Assembly (NCBI RefSeq): GCF_027580225.2 | Contig: NC_073351.2 | Location: 7,544,501 to 7,608,500, forward strand | Length of the DNA stretch: 64,000 nucleotides | DNA from: Misgurnus anguillicaudatus | Taxonomy: Eukaryota; Chordata; Actinopteri; Cypriniformes; Cobitidae | Reading direction: 5' to 3' | Part shown: positions 1-10,958 of the stretch, in pieces | Numbering within the stretch: the first letter of the stretch is position 1 | Layout of the letters: each line of letters opens with the position of its first letter | Made by a program: the position numbers and the translations under genes | Notes under the pieces: generated by a model | Databases searched by the model: none | What the model saw: only the letters and a program-made list of their open reading frames with translations | What the model was told of the DNA's origin: nothing

Positions 1-257
1 ACTATTCAACAGAAACCAGTATAATGTATTTTTATGAAAATTAAATTGAAATTGCAAACATCAGACATTTTTACATAATCATCTGCTTGATTGTATCAAA
101 GCATTTGCAATTTGTCCAAAACAATGAGAGTTACACTGTAAAAATGTAAAAATGTACTCCCTGAGAACTATATGTTTTGAACCATGTGTTTTCTATTTTT
201 TGGTGTAGTGTTTACTCACTGTTTGATAGTGTATATCATTTTAATCACTTTGTTTAT

Positions 258-417
258 GAATTGAGAGCAGTGTTTGATTTTGAACACAGGTAAAACTGTT
301 TTGAGAGCAGTATTTGATTTTACACACAGGTAAAACTGTTTTGAGAACAGTGGTTAATTTTGCACACAGGTAAAACTGTTTTGAGAACAGTGGTTAATTT
401 TGCACACAGGTAAAACT
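258..417. repeat. 40-bp minisatellite, four units
   Basis: Four consecutive units of 40 bp, each starting with or close to GTTTTGAGA and ending in CACACAGGTAAAACT. The last two units are identical and the first two carry a few substitutions. Sequence after 417 keeps a decayed resemblance (GTTTTGGGGCAAAAG). Each unit contains CAGGTAAA, which looks like a splice donor, but no coding frame runs through the array. Confidence 0.9.
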
Positions 418-436
418 GTTTTGGGGCAAAAGTTTC

Positions 437-1632
437 ATTTTGCAAGAGAAGTCAGAGGTTTTGCAAATAGTGCTTGAAGATGAGGTTTTGTGTTCAACGT
501 TTTCAGAAAATGGAGCAATGTTTCAGAAATTGTGTTTTAGCAATTGAGAAAAACTGTAACATAAACCATACAGATGTTTTGAGATGCCACCCAAGACAAG
601 CCTTTGGAGCCTTTCCCTTATCAGACAATGAGAGCTTTATTAGGCTGTTTCACCAGTTCAGGTCCTGTCTCACACATGCAGATGACTGCGTTCAATAGCC
701 AAACACTGTTACCTTCAAGCACGAGTCAGTGTAACCTTAAAACTGTTGGCAAACTGCAGTCGGATGCAGGAGATAACCCAAATATTTACAGGATTGCGGA
801 GTAATCACAAAATGAGTCTGTAGCTGGAAATGAAGAAAGAGTGAAAGAGATATACAGCACAAGTGAGAAGATGCCCAAAGGCTGTTGTAAGTTGATACTT
901 TCTTCCTTTAATTTGTATAATAAATAACATCCCCTCTTTGACAGGCATAAATAACCATTCACTCACACCATGTTCATGCTGCAAAACAAGCAAGCAAGAT
1001 ATAAATCAACACTTTTCGAATATGTGCTTTTTCACATTATGTCCTGAGGCCAGAACAGTATAAGACCACACACACCCATGATGAACTGGTGAACTTCCTA
1101 TTCAACTTCTATTACATAGACTATTATTTTATATTGTCTATATAAAGACATAAAGTTAATTAACAGATTAATAAATTAATAGCTTTTTCCCTGTTTTCTT
1201 TCAAACATAAAAAGACCTCCCTTTGAGTGAGGTTGTGTCATGTTTAGCAAACTTTTGGGGAAAAGTAGTCCCCAAAGCACAGCTAGGAAAACCCAGACTG
1301 ACACATATTCTTATTCTTATAGTTTCAAAGGTCCCGTGTGACATGGCTTATAGGTGGGATCATGTTTATAAAGTCTGACAAACAATATAGGCTAAATAAA
1401 ATAAAATAAAAAACATTAACATTTATGTGTGATAGTAAATGATGAACTAGACTTTCATGGGTATTCTTGAAGGATTTCATCAGATTTGTAGTCTATACAA
1501 AAACATTTACATTTATTCAGTTAGTCGATGTATTTATTCAAAACGACAAATGAGAAAGCATTTAACATCTTAAAATAGAGTTAGAAAGGATTAGCAACAT
1601 AAAAGTCAGAAAGTATTAAAAATATTTATACA
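437..1632. other. Intergenic stretch without a recognisable gene
   Basis: Two overlapping short + strand frames at 474-804 have no recognisable domain and no codon structure suggesting a gene. The rest is AT-rich with scattered stop codons in all frames. No RNA gene or clear transposon end was seen. Confidence 0.6.
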
Positions 1633-2524
1633 TGGGTGATTCTCACGAAAACTTGGTTTTAAAAATGTCAAGCATGAAAATGTAAAAATTGCTTAAATTT
1701 ACTTTTTTTCCCACCAGACATTGAAAAACAAAGTCTGGAGTAAATGGGAAACTTTTACTTATCATTTAACACTTTTTGTAACATAATTTTAAAAATTAGT
1801 CCTAAAAAAATCTCACCGCAACAGTCAGAAAACATCAACACTGACATATTTTCAAAATGACATGACAAACCTGAAAGAACATCATTTGGAGATTCTGCAC
1901 ATGCATTTAAAATCAATTATGCTTCTATTAATTAAATTAACATTTAATAAGCATCTGTTGCGGTAATGATCATCAAAATGTCGTGTAAGACAATATTTCA
2001 AATTAACTGTAAAAAAATGATCTTACCTGGTAGCCATCTTGAAGTAACTGGTCCATGTGCTTGGTCACTCAAAATCAAACTTTATTAAAATTCTGTATGT
2101 GTGCTTAAACTGTTCTCAAAAAGTGTTGCGGAGGATGAGAACATCAGGCATGGACACATCATTTTCCTAATTTTTCTTCATTATTATTATACATGAATAT
2201 TCTGTAAATATTTTTTCTGTCATCTAAAGTAGTCTAGCAAAACATCCATTTATTTTTATTTTTTTAATATTTTTGTGTTAATTTGATTAAATTACAACAT
2301 AACGCATGTTCAAACACAGCCGGACACATTGCGGTAATGAGAATTTCAGCAGAAAATGAGATAAAATTTCCAATTATAAATTCTTATGTTGAAATCACAC
2401 ATTGTGCAAGGTAGAAACACAGTATTGTGTTAATTCTGATGCTTTTTAATGTTACTTTATTACACATTTTAAAGCTAAAATCATAAGTGCCGTGGTGTTT
2501 CAATGGTTTCGTGAGAATCACCCA
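1633..2524. mobile_element. Non-autonomous DNA element, TGGGTGATTCTC family, copy 1
   Basis: An 892-bp element bounded by an inverted repeat: TGGGTGATTCTCACGAAAA on the left and its near-perfect complement ending at 2524. It has no coding capacity. The motif TTGCGG followed by TAATGA or AGGATGAGAA recurs inside at about 1811 (reverse strand), 1958, 2126 and 2329. A second copy in inverted orientation lies at 37079-37928 and shares these motifs. Flanking target duplications are not clear, so the superfamily is left open. Confidence 0.8.
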
Positions 2525-4148
2525 TATATGTAAAACAGAGTTCGACTGTTTGACTAGTCAGGTAATTGTGATAAAGGTACAGACACATAGGTTTAAACAA
2601 GACCAGCTTAGATTTTGTTCTTTGGTTTCTGTTTGTAAGTAGTGTATAAGGCTTTAAAGATGCTTTGTGGAAGTTGAGAGGAAAACATGGGAGGTAGGAA
2701 GTGGGCTGGAGGGGTGAAAACATATAGTCTCATGTACCTGAAGCTCAGCGTGCATACCCTAACCGTAGTTAAGCTTTGTAAACCAATTCCACGGACATGA
2801 TCTTCCAATCTCCACACTATAGGGTGCGATTATCCCCGGCAAACTCATCACCCTGTGAAATCACATGGGTGGGATTCTGGTCTGCGGGCGCCCGCCTGTC
2901 TCTAAGCAGTAAGCCAATCCCCTGGAGTCTTAGCGTCTCACAGACACACATCTTTGTACCTCACTATAACTCGCCCCATCATACAGCCGTCCTCCCTGTC
3001 AGTCACGACACATAACAAAGAGATGTCTGTTTGGTCTACAGACCTGACCTGCTGGCCCATGAATATCACCCCACACCATCCGAAGCGAACCTATAAGAGG
3101 CCAGGAGCATTCTTGTGTTATCTGTACATGAAATGCTTTAATAAAGGACACATCACTTGATCAAACTCAATTTCATGACAGCAAAACATTACAAAAGAGC
3201 TAAATATTTAAATCCTTAAAATACTGTAATATTGACTAAAGGTAAAAATGGGGAAAACAAAAATGGATTGTTTAAAATATTTTTTTGATATTTTTCAGGA
3301 TAAGTTTATTTCAACACTTTCAGCCATAAACCATTTCTGTATTTGAAAACCATAGTTGGCAATAAAGTGACACTATATGGGGTAAATAAAAATCTGAAAT
3401 ATATTTTATGAACCTTACAGCAACATTAAAACAGTAAAAGCTAGAAATGTTTAAACAATTCATGAAACAGCAAAAATGAAATAAATAAATATTATTTAAT
3501 ACATTTTATTTTCAACGTTCCAACATGAAAACACATTACCCCAATGAATGTGTGCTTGACACCAGGGCTTGACAATTAACCTGGCTTTATATATTCATGT
3601 ATTCATGTTATGAGCACTTTTGGCCCTGTACCAAAATTTTATCACTAGAAACACACCATTTACAGGGTGTATTTATTTTTATCTCTTTACAGTCTTCAAC
3701 AGTAGACAGATTTAAAATCATGCACATATAGGCTATCACATAATTCTAATAAACACAATAGAAATGCACAATCAAAGGACAAGATTTCTGAAAATTTATC
3801 TCGTTATCTCGTTTTGGAACCAAACTCTTTATATCTATTTCATATTTTTACATTTTAATACTATAATAGTCTAGCTAAAGATACTATGAAATATTTATAC
3901 TCGTAAAAGACAGTACAATATAGTTCCGAAATAAGAAAATAACATGTTTATAAATAAAACATAATTCCAAATAAATATTAATCATTAATTACATATTTAT
4001 AATTGCTTTAATAATCGTTAGAAATTAACAAAAAACTTCAATGCAATTTTATATAAACGCGTTTTACAGGCTGTTTCTCAATCCGAAGGCTTCAGCCTGC
4101 GGAGGTCACATATGCAGCCTGCACGTTATCAAGCCTGGTTTATTAAAG
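2525..4148. other. Intergenic stretch, mostly featureless
   Basis: About 2750-3180 is less AT-rich than its surroundings and is listed separately as LTR-like. The remainder (3180-4148) is AT-rich with no gene, RNA gene or clear repeat boundary that I can identify. Confidence 0.5.
2750..3180 (+). other. LTR-like or promoter-like patch (candidate)
   Basis: This patch has a TATA-like ACCTATAAGAGG near 3088 followed about 50 bases later by a polyadenylation signal (TTTAATAAAGG near 3138). That tight pairing is typical of the U3-R part of a retroelement long terminal repeat. Defined TG...CA ends and a target duplication could not be found, so this is a suggestion only. Alternatives are an unrelated promoter remnant or chance. 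Confidence 0.25.
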
Positions 4149-5817
4149 TTAAAGGACAAGTTGGGTATTTTACACTTAAAGCCCTGTTTTCAGATTGTTT
4201 ATGATGAAATAAAACGGTTTTGACTGACATTTCGACATATGCAGCTGCCCCGAGAATTTTCGGGGGGTTTGCTGTTTCACCTCCCACCTCTACAATGGGT
4301 TTATAGGTGCACTGGAACAATCCTTCCTAAAATGCATTAAACTTTCGTTTACAAAGACGTGAAACTCACCGAGTGGTCAGGGGTGTTCACTGATATGCTC
4401 ACAAAAATCGCTGCAAAAGATGCTTTCCAACAGGTGTTTTAGCATTCGTTGTTAACTTGTAGACCTATTTTTCCAAACGCCTTACACCCGTATATTCTTC
4501 CGTTGAGAGCTTGAATAATAGACACTCCAGGCCAGTTGGTGGCGATAATCTACCATTGCCAATTGCAAGAATAGAAACAAAGTTCCCGGCACGGAGTAAT
4601 ACCAAAGAGTTTAGAAGCACAAGAGGGGAAACTCGCATTCGTTTTTGGCAACAGTCACTATAGCGCTTCAGTAGCGCGGCCGCCATTTTGGAATGAAAAT
4701 TCTCACAGCCAATTCATTCTCAATTCATTCTCAGCGAATCTCACAGCCAAATCAGAAGCGCAATAGTAAGTTTCTTGAATTAAAATTTAGTTCGCTTGCT
4801 ACACCTACACAAAATGCTGTATTGTCTTGTATGTATGTGTTGTGTTGTTGTTGTTATCAGTTGTGGAATCCAATCATTAAATAGATACACATTTGAGGTA
4901 GTTTTTTCTTGCTTTATTATGTCATTCTATTTTATGCTACTTTACAGATTTACTATTATTATAAGTTACCAACTCCACTAGGTCTGAAATATATTTTGTA
5001 CATATTTATCCCCTGGATCCCGCTACAAACATGATCATCTTATGCATGCTCTGTCTGTTATCCTAAAACTGTGTTTTTTTTTACTTATCCATTTCGACCA
5101 ATTCAGATGTATATGTGTGTATATGTGTATGTGTATGTATATGGAGCCAAAATATTATGTGTGGATGAGTTTATGTCAGTATGTTTGTATGTAAAATTAG
5201 CCTATATAAAAGTGAAAGACTTGTCTAAATATCTGAAAATAAATTGTAAAAAGGGATTAATAATCGCTGGTCTGATTGTATGTTATTCTGTGTTATTATC
5301 ATTCAGTTTGAATTTGATCTTTTAATGTACAAAGTAGCTAATATTGCCATCACTTCTAGTTGACTCCCGAGTCGCTTTCATTCCAAAATGGCGGATTTGT
5401 AGGGCTGCTGCTGGGCGCTGGTGTTGCAATGAAACGTTCTATTGACTTTCCCCTCTTGTGCTTCTATACTCTTTGGTAATACCATACAGCACATCTAATA
5501 CAAGTCAATGGAGTTGGCAAAAACTACGATAAAACCTGTTGGAATGCGTCTTTTGCAGCAATTTTTGTGTGAGCATATCAGTGAACACCCCTGACCACTC
5601 GGTGAGTTTCACGTCTTTGTAAACGAAAGTTTTATGCATTTTAGGAAGGATTGTTCCTGTGCACCTATAAACCCATATAGAGGGAGATGATGGGAGGTGA
5701 TACAAGAAACACCCGAAAATTCTCGGGCCAGCATCATATGTCCAAATTTCAGTCTATTTCATCATAAACAATCTGAAAACAGGGCTTTAAGTGTAAAATA
5801 CCCAACTTGTCCTTTAA
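4149..5817. mobile_element. TTAA-bounded element A with ~300-bp inverted repeats
   Basis: The left end reads TTAAAGGACAAGTTGGGTA and the right end is its inverse, finishing CCTTTAA at 5817. The inverted arms extend about 300 bp (4149-4450 against 5510-5817) and remain clearly alignable. The centre holds an 860-bp module (see 4610-5472). No transposase is present. TTAA at both termini fits a piggyBac-like or other TTAA-targeting superfamily; TTA-targeting Harbinger is an alternative. Confidence 0.85.
4610..5472 (+). repeat. Module D, copy 1 (inside element A)
   Basis: An 860-bp block with its own inverted ends (TAGAAGCACAAGAGGGGAAA on the left, inverse on the right). The subterminal regions each hold ATTCCAAAATGGCGG in opposite orientation, which contains a YY1-like core. 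A near-identical block in inverted orientation sits at 6392-7264 inside a different element. The short frame near 4693 is preserved in both copies apart from small indels, but it has no recognisable domain and ends quickly. Confidence 0.8.
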
Positions 5818-6124
5818 CTGAGCATTACATTTGCAAGTCATAAGCATATTATAAAAATTTCCTATGAACTAAGAATAATAATCAAATTTATAATGTCAAT
5901 ATTCTGAAATGTTTTGATGAGCCTTAAAATGCGACCTTCAGAAGTTGCAGCCTTCTTATTATTTTATATGGTATATTTTACATTCATAAATGCAAGTGAG
6001 CTCGGATTAAGCACAGTATTTCCTAATTTAAGGGCGGTTTCCTGGACAGGGATTAGACTAGTCCTAAATTAAAATAAATAAAAAGAGCTGTCCAAACTGT
6101 AAAAACAACTTTCACTGACCTATC

Positions 6125-7390
6125 TTAAAGGTGCAGTGTGTAAATTTTAGTGGCATCTAAGGGTGAGGTTGTTAATTGCAACCAACGGCTCAGTTCACAG
6201 CTCACCCCTTGCTTTTGAAACACATAAAGAAGCTACGGTAGCCGCCACTGGACAAACATGTCATCGTTGGAGACAACTTAGTTAAAAAGTTTGTCCGTTA
6301 AGGGCTTCTGTAGAAACATGGCTGCACAAAATGGTGGCTTCCATGTAAGGGGACCCTCAGTGTATGTAAGCAAAGAACTTATATTGACAAGAAGTGAAAG
6401 TCAATAGAACGTTTCATTGCAGCACCAGCGCCCAGCAGCAGCCCTACGAATCTGCCATTTTGGAATGAGAGCGACTCAGGAGTTAACTAGAAGTGATGGC
6501 AATATTAGCTACTTTGTACATTAAAAGATCAAATTCAAACTGAATGATGATAACACAGAATAACATACAATCAGACCAGTGATCCTTTTTACAACTTATT
6601 TTGAGATATGTAGACAAGTCTTCCACTTTTATATAGGCTAACTTTACATACATACATACATAACGACAAAAACTCATCCACACATAATATTTTGGCTCCA
6701 TATACACACACATATACACACACATACATCAGAATTCCTCGAAATGGATAAAGTAAAAAACACAGCCACCGCCCAAAAGTGGCAATTATACTGTACGATA
6801 ACAGACAGAACAATGCATCATGTTCTATAAGATTATAATGTTTGTAGCGGGATCCAGGGGATTAATATGTACAAAATATATTTCATACCTAGTGGAGTTG
6901 GTAACTAATAATAATAGTAAATGTGTAAAGTAGAATTAGAATTACATAATAAAGCAAGAAAAAACTACCTCAAATGTTTATCTATTTAATGATTGGATTC
7001 CACAACTGATAACAACAACAACACAACACATACATACAAGACAATACAATACAGCGTGTCGTGTAGGTGAAGCAAGTGAACAAAATTTTAATTTAAGAAA
7101 CTTACCATACTTCTGATTTTGCTGTGAGATTCGCTGAGAATGAATTGAGAATGAATTGGCTGTGAGAATATTCATTCCAAAATGGCGGCCGCGCTACTGA
7201 AGCGCCACCTAGTGGCTGTTGCCAAAAACGAATCAGAGATTCGCCTCTTGTTCTTCTATACTCTATAATCTAATAAGCACATAACGGTTCATTATGAAAG
7301 GTCTTTATACACCCCTGATAATTTAGTTTTGTGTATTATTTTGCATTTCTGTCAAGAGATCCTTCTAAATATTACACACTGCACCTTTAA
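6125..7390. mobile_element. TTAA-bounded element B, interrupted by module D
   Basis: The left end is TTAAAGGTGCAGTGTGTAA and the right end is its inverse, finishing in CCTTTAA at 7390. A shorter uninterrupted relative is present at 62415-62801. Comparing the two shows that the middle of this copy is occupied by module D. No transposase is encoded. Confidence 0.85.
6392..7264 (-). repeat. Module D, copy 2 (inverted, inside element B)
   Basis: The reverse complement aligns along its whole length with 4610-5472, with substitutions and small indels. Both the ATTCCAAAATGGCGG ends and the GAGTATAGAAG terminus are retained. Because it lies inside element B while copy 1 lies inside element A, it behaves as an independent insertion. 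Confidence 0.8.
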
Positions 7391-7860
7391 AATACATCAG
7401 CGCTCATTGTTTTGCCTCAAAATGCACACAAGTAATGTTTTTAGTATAGCATGTTTGTTAAAAAAAATAGTTATATTTTCTAATTAAACTTAGTCCTGTT
7501 CTAAGCTAATCGCTGTCCGGGAAACCACCCCTAAAGGTTCAAATTAATATTTATTTTTAAACATTGAAAGGACTTTTAAGTCATAAAGCAACAAGAACTA
7601 TTTAATATTACAACGCGTTAAATTTCTCCTTTTGAAAGGACTGTATTGTATACCCTCCATATATTCTTTTAGCCTTTTATTCGTTTGTTGAATTTTTGTT
7701 TTTTATTTTTTCCCTCTTATTATTCCCTTTACTTCAAATGTTATTAGTAATTTATAACGACTGTTTGTTTACAATGTTATTGCATGATCCTTTGGGGGTA
7801 AAATTTTATGACATAAAATAAATCGCAATCACGCAAAAATAGAAGAAAAAAAAGAGGCTG
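7391..7860. other. Intergenic stretch upstream of snrpd2
   Basis: AT-rich with pyrimidine runs. No gene, RNA gene or repeat boundary was recognised before the snrpd2 promoter. Confidence 0.5.
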
Positions 7861-8006
7861 AGAAACTGCTGGGCACGTTGACACCGGAAGTTTTGCGTGA
7901 GGCGGTTTTGACCCGGAAGTAGTATTAACGTTGTGGAAACGTGATTCGAGCGGTAGCTCTGCGCTTAAACATTTGAACACAATTGAGAAGAAGAAAGCTA
8001 TCAAAC
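7861..8006 (+). promoter_or_regulatory. snrpd2: snrpd2 promoter and 5' UTR with two ETS-type sites
   Basis: The octamer CCGGAAGT, the consensus for ETS/GABP factors, occurs at 7884-7891 and again at 7913-7920, 29 bases apart in the same orientation. No TATA box precedes them. A TATA-less promoter with paired ETS sites close to the start codon is usual for housekeeping genes such as those encoding spliceosome components. The transcription start was not located precisely; the untranslated leader must lie between the sites and the ATG split at 8007. Confidence 0.65.
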
Positions 8007-8008
8007 AT
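8007..8008 (+). CDS. snrpd2: snrpd2 coding exon 1 (first two bases of ATG)
   Basis: The sequence CAAAC-AT|GTAAGT gives a strong donor directly after the first two bases of the start codon. Exon 2 begins with G, which completes ATG, followed by codons for SLLNKP. The exon is otherwise 5' UTR. Intron 1 is 262 bp (8009-8270) with a TTTTAAG acceptor. Confidence 0.93.
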
Positions 8009-10958
8009 GTAAGTTTACAGTTTTTTAAAACTATACATTTAATGAATGTTTTAGTAAGACGCTATTAGAATTGAAACGCTTTATGTGTAACGTTAGACTC
8101 ATGAAAGCAGATGAAATGTATTTGAACATATTGATGCTAATGTTAGCAGCACACAATGAACTTTCCTGTATGCTGTTTGTTCTGAATAAATAGAACCGGT
8201 TTCGGTTTTTAAAATCGACAAATATTTTGTCTCTTTATTCGTCTGCTTAATTTTGACCTTTTGTTTTAAGGAGTTTGTTAAACAAGCCCAAATCTGAGAT
8301 GACTCCAGAGGAGCTCCAGAAGAGAGAGGAGGAAGAGTTTAACACGGGTCCCCTTTCAGTCCTAACACAATCTGTGAAAAACAACACACAGGTTCTTATC
8401 AACTGCCGAAACAACAAGAAACTACTAGGCAGAGTCAAGGCGTTTGACAGGCATTGTAACTAAACAGAAACCTCCTGGTTAATTTCCAAGACAACACTTT
8501 GCTGATATTTCCCAAACATTTCTGGTTAGGGTTTGTTATGCATAGTGAGGATGCATTTGTCATTGCAATTATCTTTTCAGCACATACGCTGTAAAAAAAG
8601 TTGTTTCTACTTAAAATGTACCTAGTTATCTTAAAATTTTGTGTTAATGCAACGTAAAAACATTTTTACAGAATTTAAAAAAATAATTTGAGTTAACTCA
8701 AAATTTTAAGACAACCAGTTAAATTATTTTTTTAAGTTGAACTAGCAAATGTTATTTACAGTGAGTTATTATCATTTTACTCTTTGACAGGGTTTTTTAA
8801 ATGCAGATCAATGTTCACAATGTAAAATGAGATCAGGGTGCTCCTTACTATCCATGCTGTAGCTGAATCATTCACCAGTTTAATGGAACATCACGTAACA
8901 GTTTGTTAAAAATACATAAGCGTGGATTCTCGAAAACAATTTGCAGATAGTAAGTCAGGGATGCAGATGGAATAGGTCACTGCAATACGATTCAGTATCC
9001 GATAAATCAAACATTTCTTCGATGCAATTACAATTTGATTAATTTGTCGATACTTTTAATATTATGTTAGCCTGGTTCTACCAGACTCTGGTACATTTCA
9101 TTTGTACAGAGAATCTGGCCTCTCTCCATTGCAGAACGTTTACTTCTTTGTAGGTAGGTTCTCTGTTAAAGTTCAACACTATTGGATCTGCCCAGAGTAA
9201 CTCAGGATCTGCCATAGCCAATCGCTGTGGTGGTGACGTATATCATGTGCCGAAATCAGGCGGTTGAACAAGTGCGAATTAGGGATGCATATCAATTAAT
9301 CGCGATTAATCTATAGCAGAATAAAAGTTTTTGTTTACATCATATATGTGTGTGTACTGTGTATAATAACTTTGTATAGTCAAATGCACACACATGCATG
9401 TATATATCTAAGCAATGTTTACATGTGTATATACATTTGTATATTTATGTATAATTTATATTTTATATAAATATAAATACTTAATATATAAATATATTTT
9501 TTTCTTAAAATTATACATGCATGTGTGCATATTTATATATACACAATTACTATACACAGCTCACACACATATATGATGCAAACAAAAACCCCCACTCTGC
9601 CATAGATTAATCGCGACCAACTGATATGCATCCCTAGTGCGAATGATCAGAGGATTGTATAGAAAAAGATGTCTGTCAACGAGAGATGCAGGTTTTGTTC
9701 ATCGAATTTAAGAGTTCAAGGAACAATTGTAAATTCTAAATGTATATTTGACACTAAGGACAATGATGTATTCAGTCAACTGTCGAAGCTGGGTCTCATC
9801 ATTAACAAAACGCCACTCCGGTCGTTGACGCACAACGACACACAACGTCATCGTTCTCAGCCACTCCCTCTGTTCACTGATTGGTCCTACAAAAATGTGA
9901 TTTTTCTAAACGCTAGAATAGACCAAAATCCCAGACACGTAGTACTGAAGGAAAATGAAATTGAGCGGAAGTGCGTAGGAGGGCGCAGCCAGGCTAATAT
10001 TATGTACCTATTTAAGCACATTTTTAGTATTTTTAATGCAACCAAGATATATTACATGAACGTTTCATTAAACTCTTTAAAAAGACACAATCTCTGTCCC
10101 AATTGCGACATTTACAACAACAAACCAAGAAAAAGAAATGTTTTTTAAATAAAGAAAAATAAATCGTGAAGGAAAAATGTCACAAAATCAAGCTTTTGAT
10201 GGCAACATTCAAAGTATTTAGGGTTTTAGCTTGCACTGGCAAAGGTTTTCTGCAAATCTGTTTATCCAATCCATTTTCCAAATACAAAATATTTCCAAAC
10301 CCATGATTTGCGTCCGATAGCAGTCACAACGTCTGCGTTTTTCACTGTTTTCGCTGCTTGTTGTTGCATTGCATTCACTTGCTGACACTAGCACACGAAA
10401 ATGCACGTTTTGGTAGAAATGCGTAGATGGACGTTACATCAATGAATGAGGACGTGGAGACTGTCAAAATGAAGGGATGTCATATTGATATTTTATGTGT
10501 GGCAGGCATCAATGCATCAGATTGTTAGAAATGTAATCGATGCATCAATCCATATGGATGTATAAGCAAACTTATGAAACATATTCCAAAAATATGTGTG
10601 CTTCAACACATGCACAGATTCCGGAAAGTCACTGGCAGTGAGAATGAACCAAAATCAAATGATCTGAGACAGACACATTTTTTGTGATTTTCCAGATTCT
10701 TCCAGCTTTTCTTATGAGGACACAGCATGTGTAACCGCTGTTATTAATATCTCCAACCCTTTTTCTTTGCTTTGGATTTGCAGGCATTGTAACATGGTGC
10801 TGGAAAATGTCAAAGAAATGTGGACTGAGGTGCCCAAGAGTGGTAAAGGCAAGAAGAAATCCAAGCCAGTCAATAAGGATCGCTACATCTCAAAGATGTT
10901 TCTGAGAGGTGATTCTGTCATTGTGGTCCTGAGGAATCCACTCATCACAGGAAAATAG
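8007..10958 (+). CDS. snrpd2: Small nuclear ribonucleoprotein Sm D2 (three coding exons)
   Basis: Sm D2 is one of seven Sm proteins forming the heptameric ring on U1, U2, U4 and U5 snRNAs; it pairs with Sm D1 and acts in snRNP assembly and pre-mRNA splicing. Joining 8007-8008, 8271-8450 and 10784-10958 gives 118 residues, the same length as I know for human SmD2, with near-identical sequence. Residues 38-69 form the Sm1 motif ([13 protein letters not shown]...) and about 97-112 the Sm2 motif ([13 protein letters not shown]). A basic GKGKKKSK loop lies at 81-88. The start codon is split by intron 1 (AT|G). Intron 2 uses a GC donor and is flanked by a direct repeat (see findings). The stop is TAG at 10956. 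Identity is certain in my judgement; only the exact exon 2/3 junction is unusual. Confidence 0.97.
8271..8450 (+). CDS. snrpd2: snrpd2 coding exon 2
   Basis: Encodes residues 1 (last base) to 61 (first two bases), ending in GACAG. The following bases are GCATTG, so the donor is GC rather than GT. Reading through gives RHCN and then an immediate TAA stop, so the intron must be removed. Confidence 0.9.
8588..8764. mobile_element. Short palindromic MITE in snrpd2 intron 2
   Basis: Begins CGCTGTAAAAA and ends in the inverse TTTACAGTG, with AGTTAACTCAAAATTTTAAG in the middle. It has no coding capacity. Similar material appears near 14340-14480. Confidence 0.6.
9068..9996 (+). mobile_element. DNA transposon with a 9-bp target duplication (element E)
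   Basis: The ends are TAGCCTGG and its inverse CCAGGCTA, flanked by a perfect 9-bp direct repeat ATATTATGT (9059-9067 and 9997-10005). A hAT-like MITE is nested inside (9280-9636). A short + strand frame opening at 9669 lies within the element. A 9-bp duplication is typical of Mutator-like or Merlin-type elements, but the short termini do not allow assignment. Confidence 0.8.
9280..9636. mobile_element. Palindromic hAT-like MITE nested in element E
   Basis: Bounded by TAGGGATGCATATCA and its near inverse TGATATGCATCCCTA, with a perfect 8-bp target duplication GTGCGAAT at 9272-9279 and 9637-9644. Sub-ends carry ATTAATCGCGATTAAT, also seen in the 29316-29542 element. The centre is an AT/GT-rich stretch. 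Confidence 0.88.
9669..10148 (+). pseudogene. Short ORF with a CxxC zinc-finger-like start, in element E
   Basis: A 159-codon frame opens with [16 protein letters not shown], a CxxC pair in a context resembling the cysteine-rich N-terminal (ZAD-like) domains of some fish zinc-finger proteins. That resemblance is from memory and is modest. The expected second cysteine pair is missing: after about residue 52 the sequence turns into the transposon terminus, and from 9997 the frame reads into flanking DNA. It therefore looks like a domain fragment carried by the element. It sits in snrpd2 intron 2 on the same strand and is not needed for that gene. Confidence 0.4.
10784..10958 (+). CDS. snrpd2: snrpd2 coding exon 3
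   Basis: Follows a good pyrimidine-rich acceptor (TTTGGATTTGCAG). It encodes the rest of Arg61 to Lys118 including the Sm2 motif, and ends with TAG at 10956-10958. Confidence 0.95.

Noticed and set aside
8275..8463. A stand-alone 62-codon protein at the snrpd2 exon 2 position
   Set aside because: It is exon 2 read into the intron; the stop follows directly after the repeated GCATTGTAAC, and the true protein continues in exon 3.
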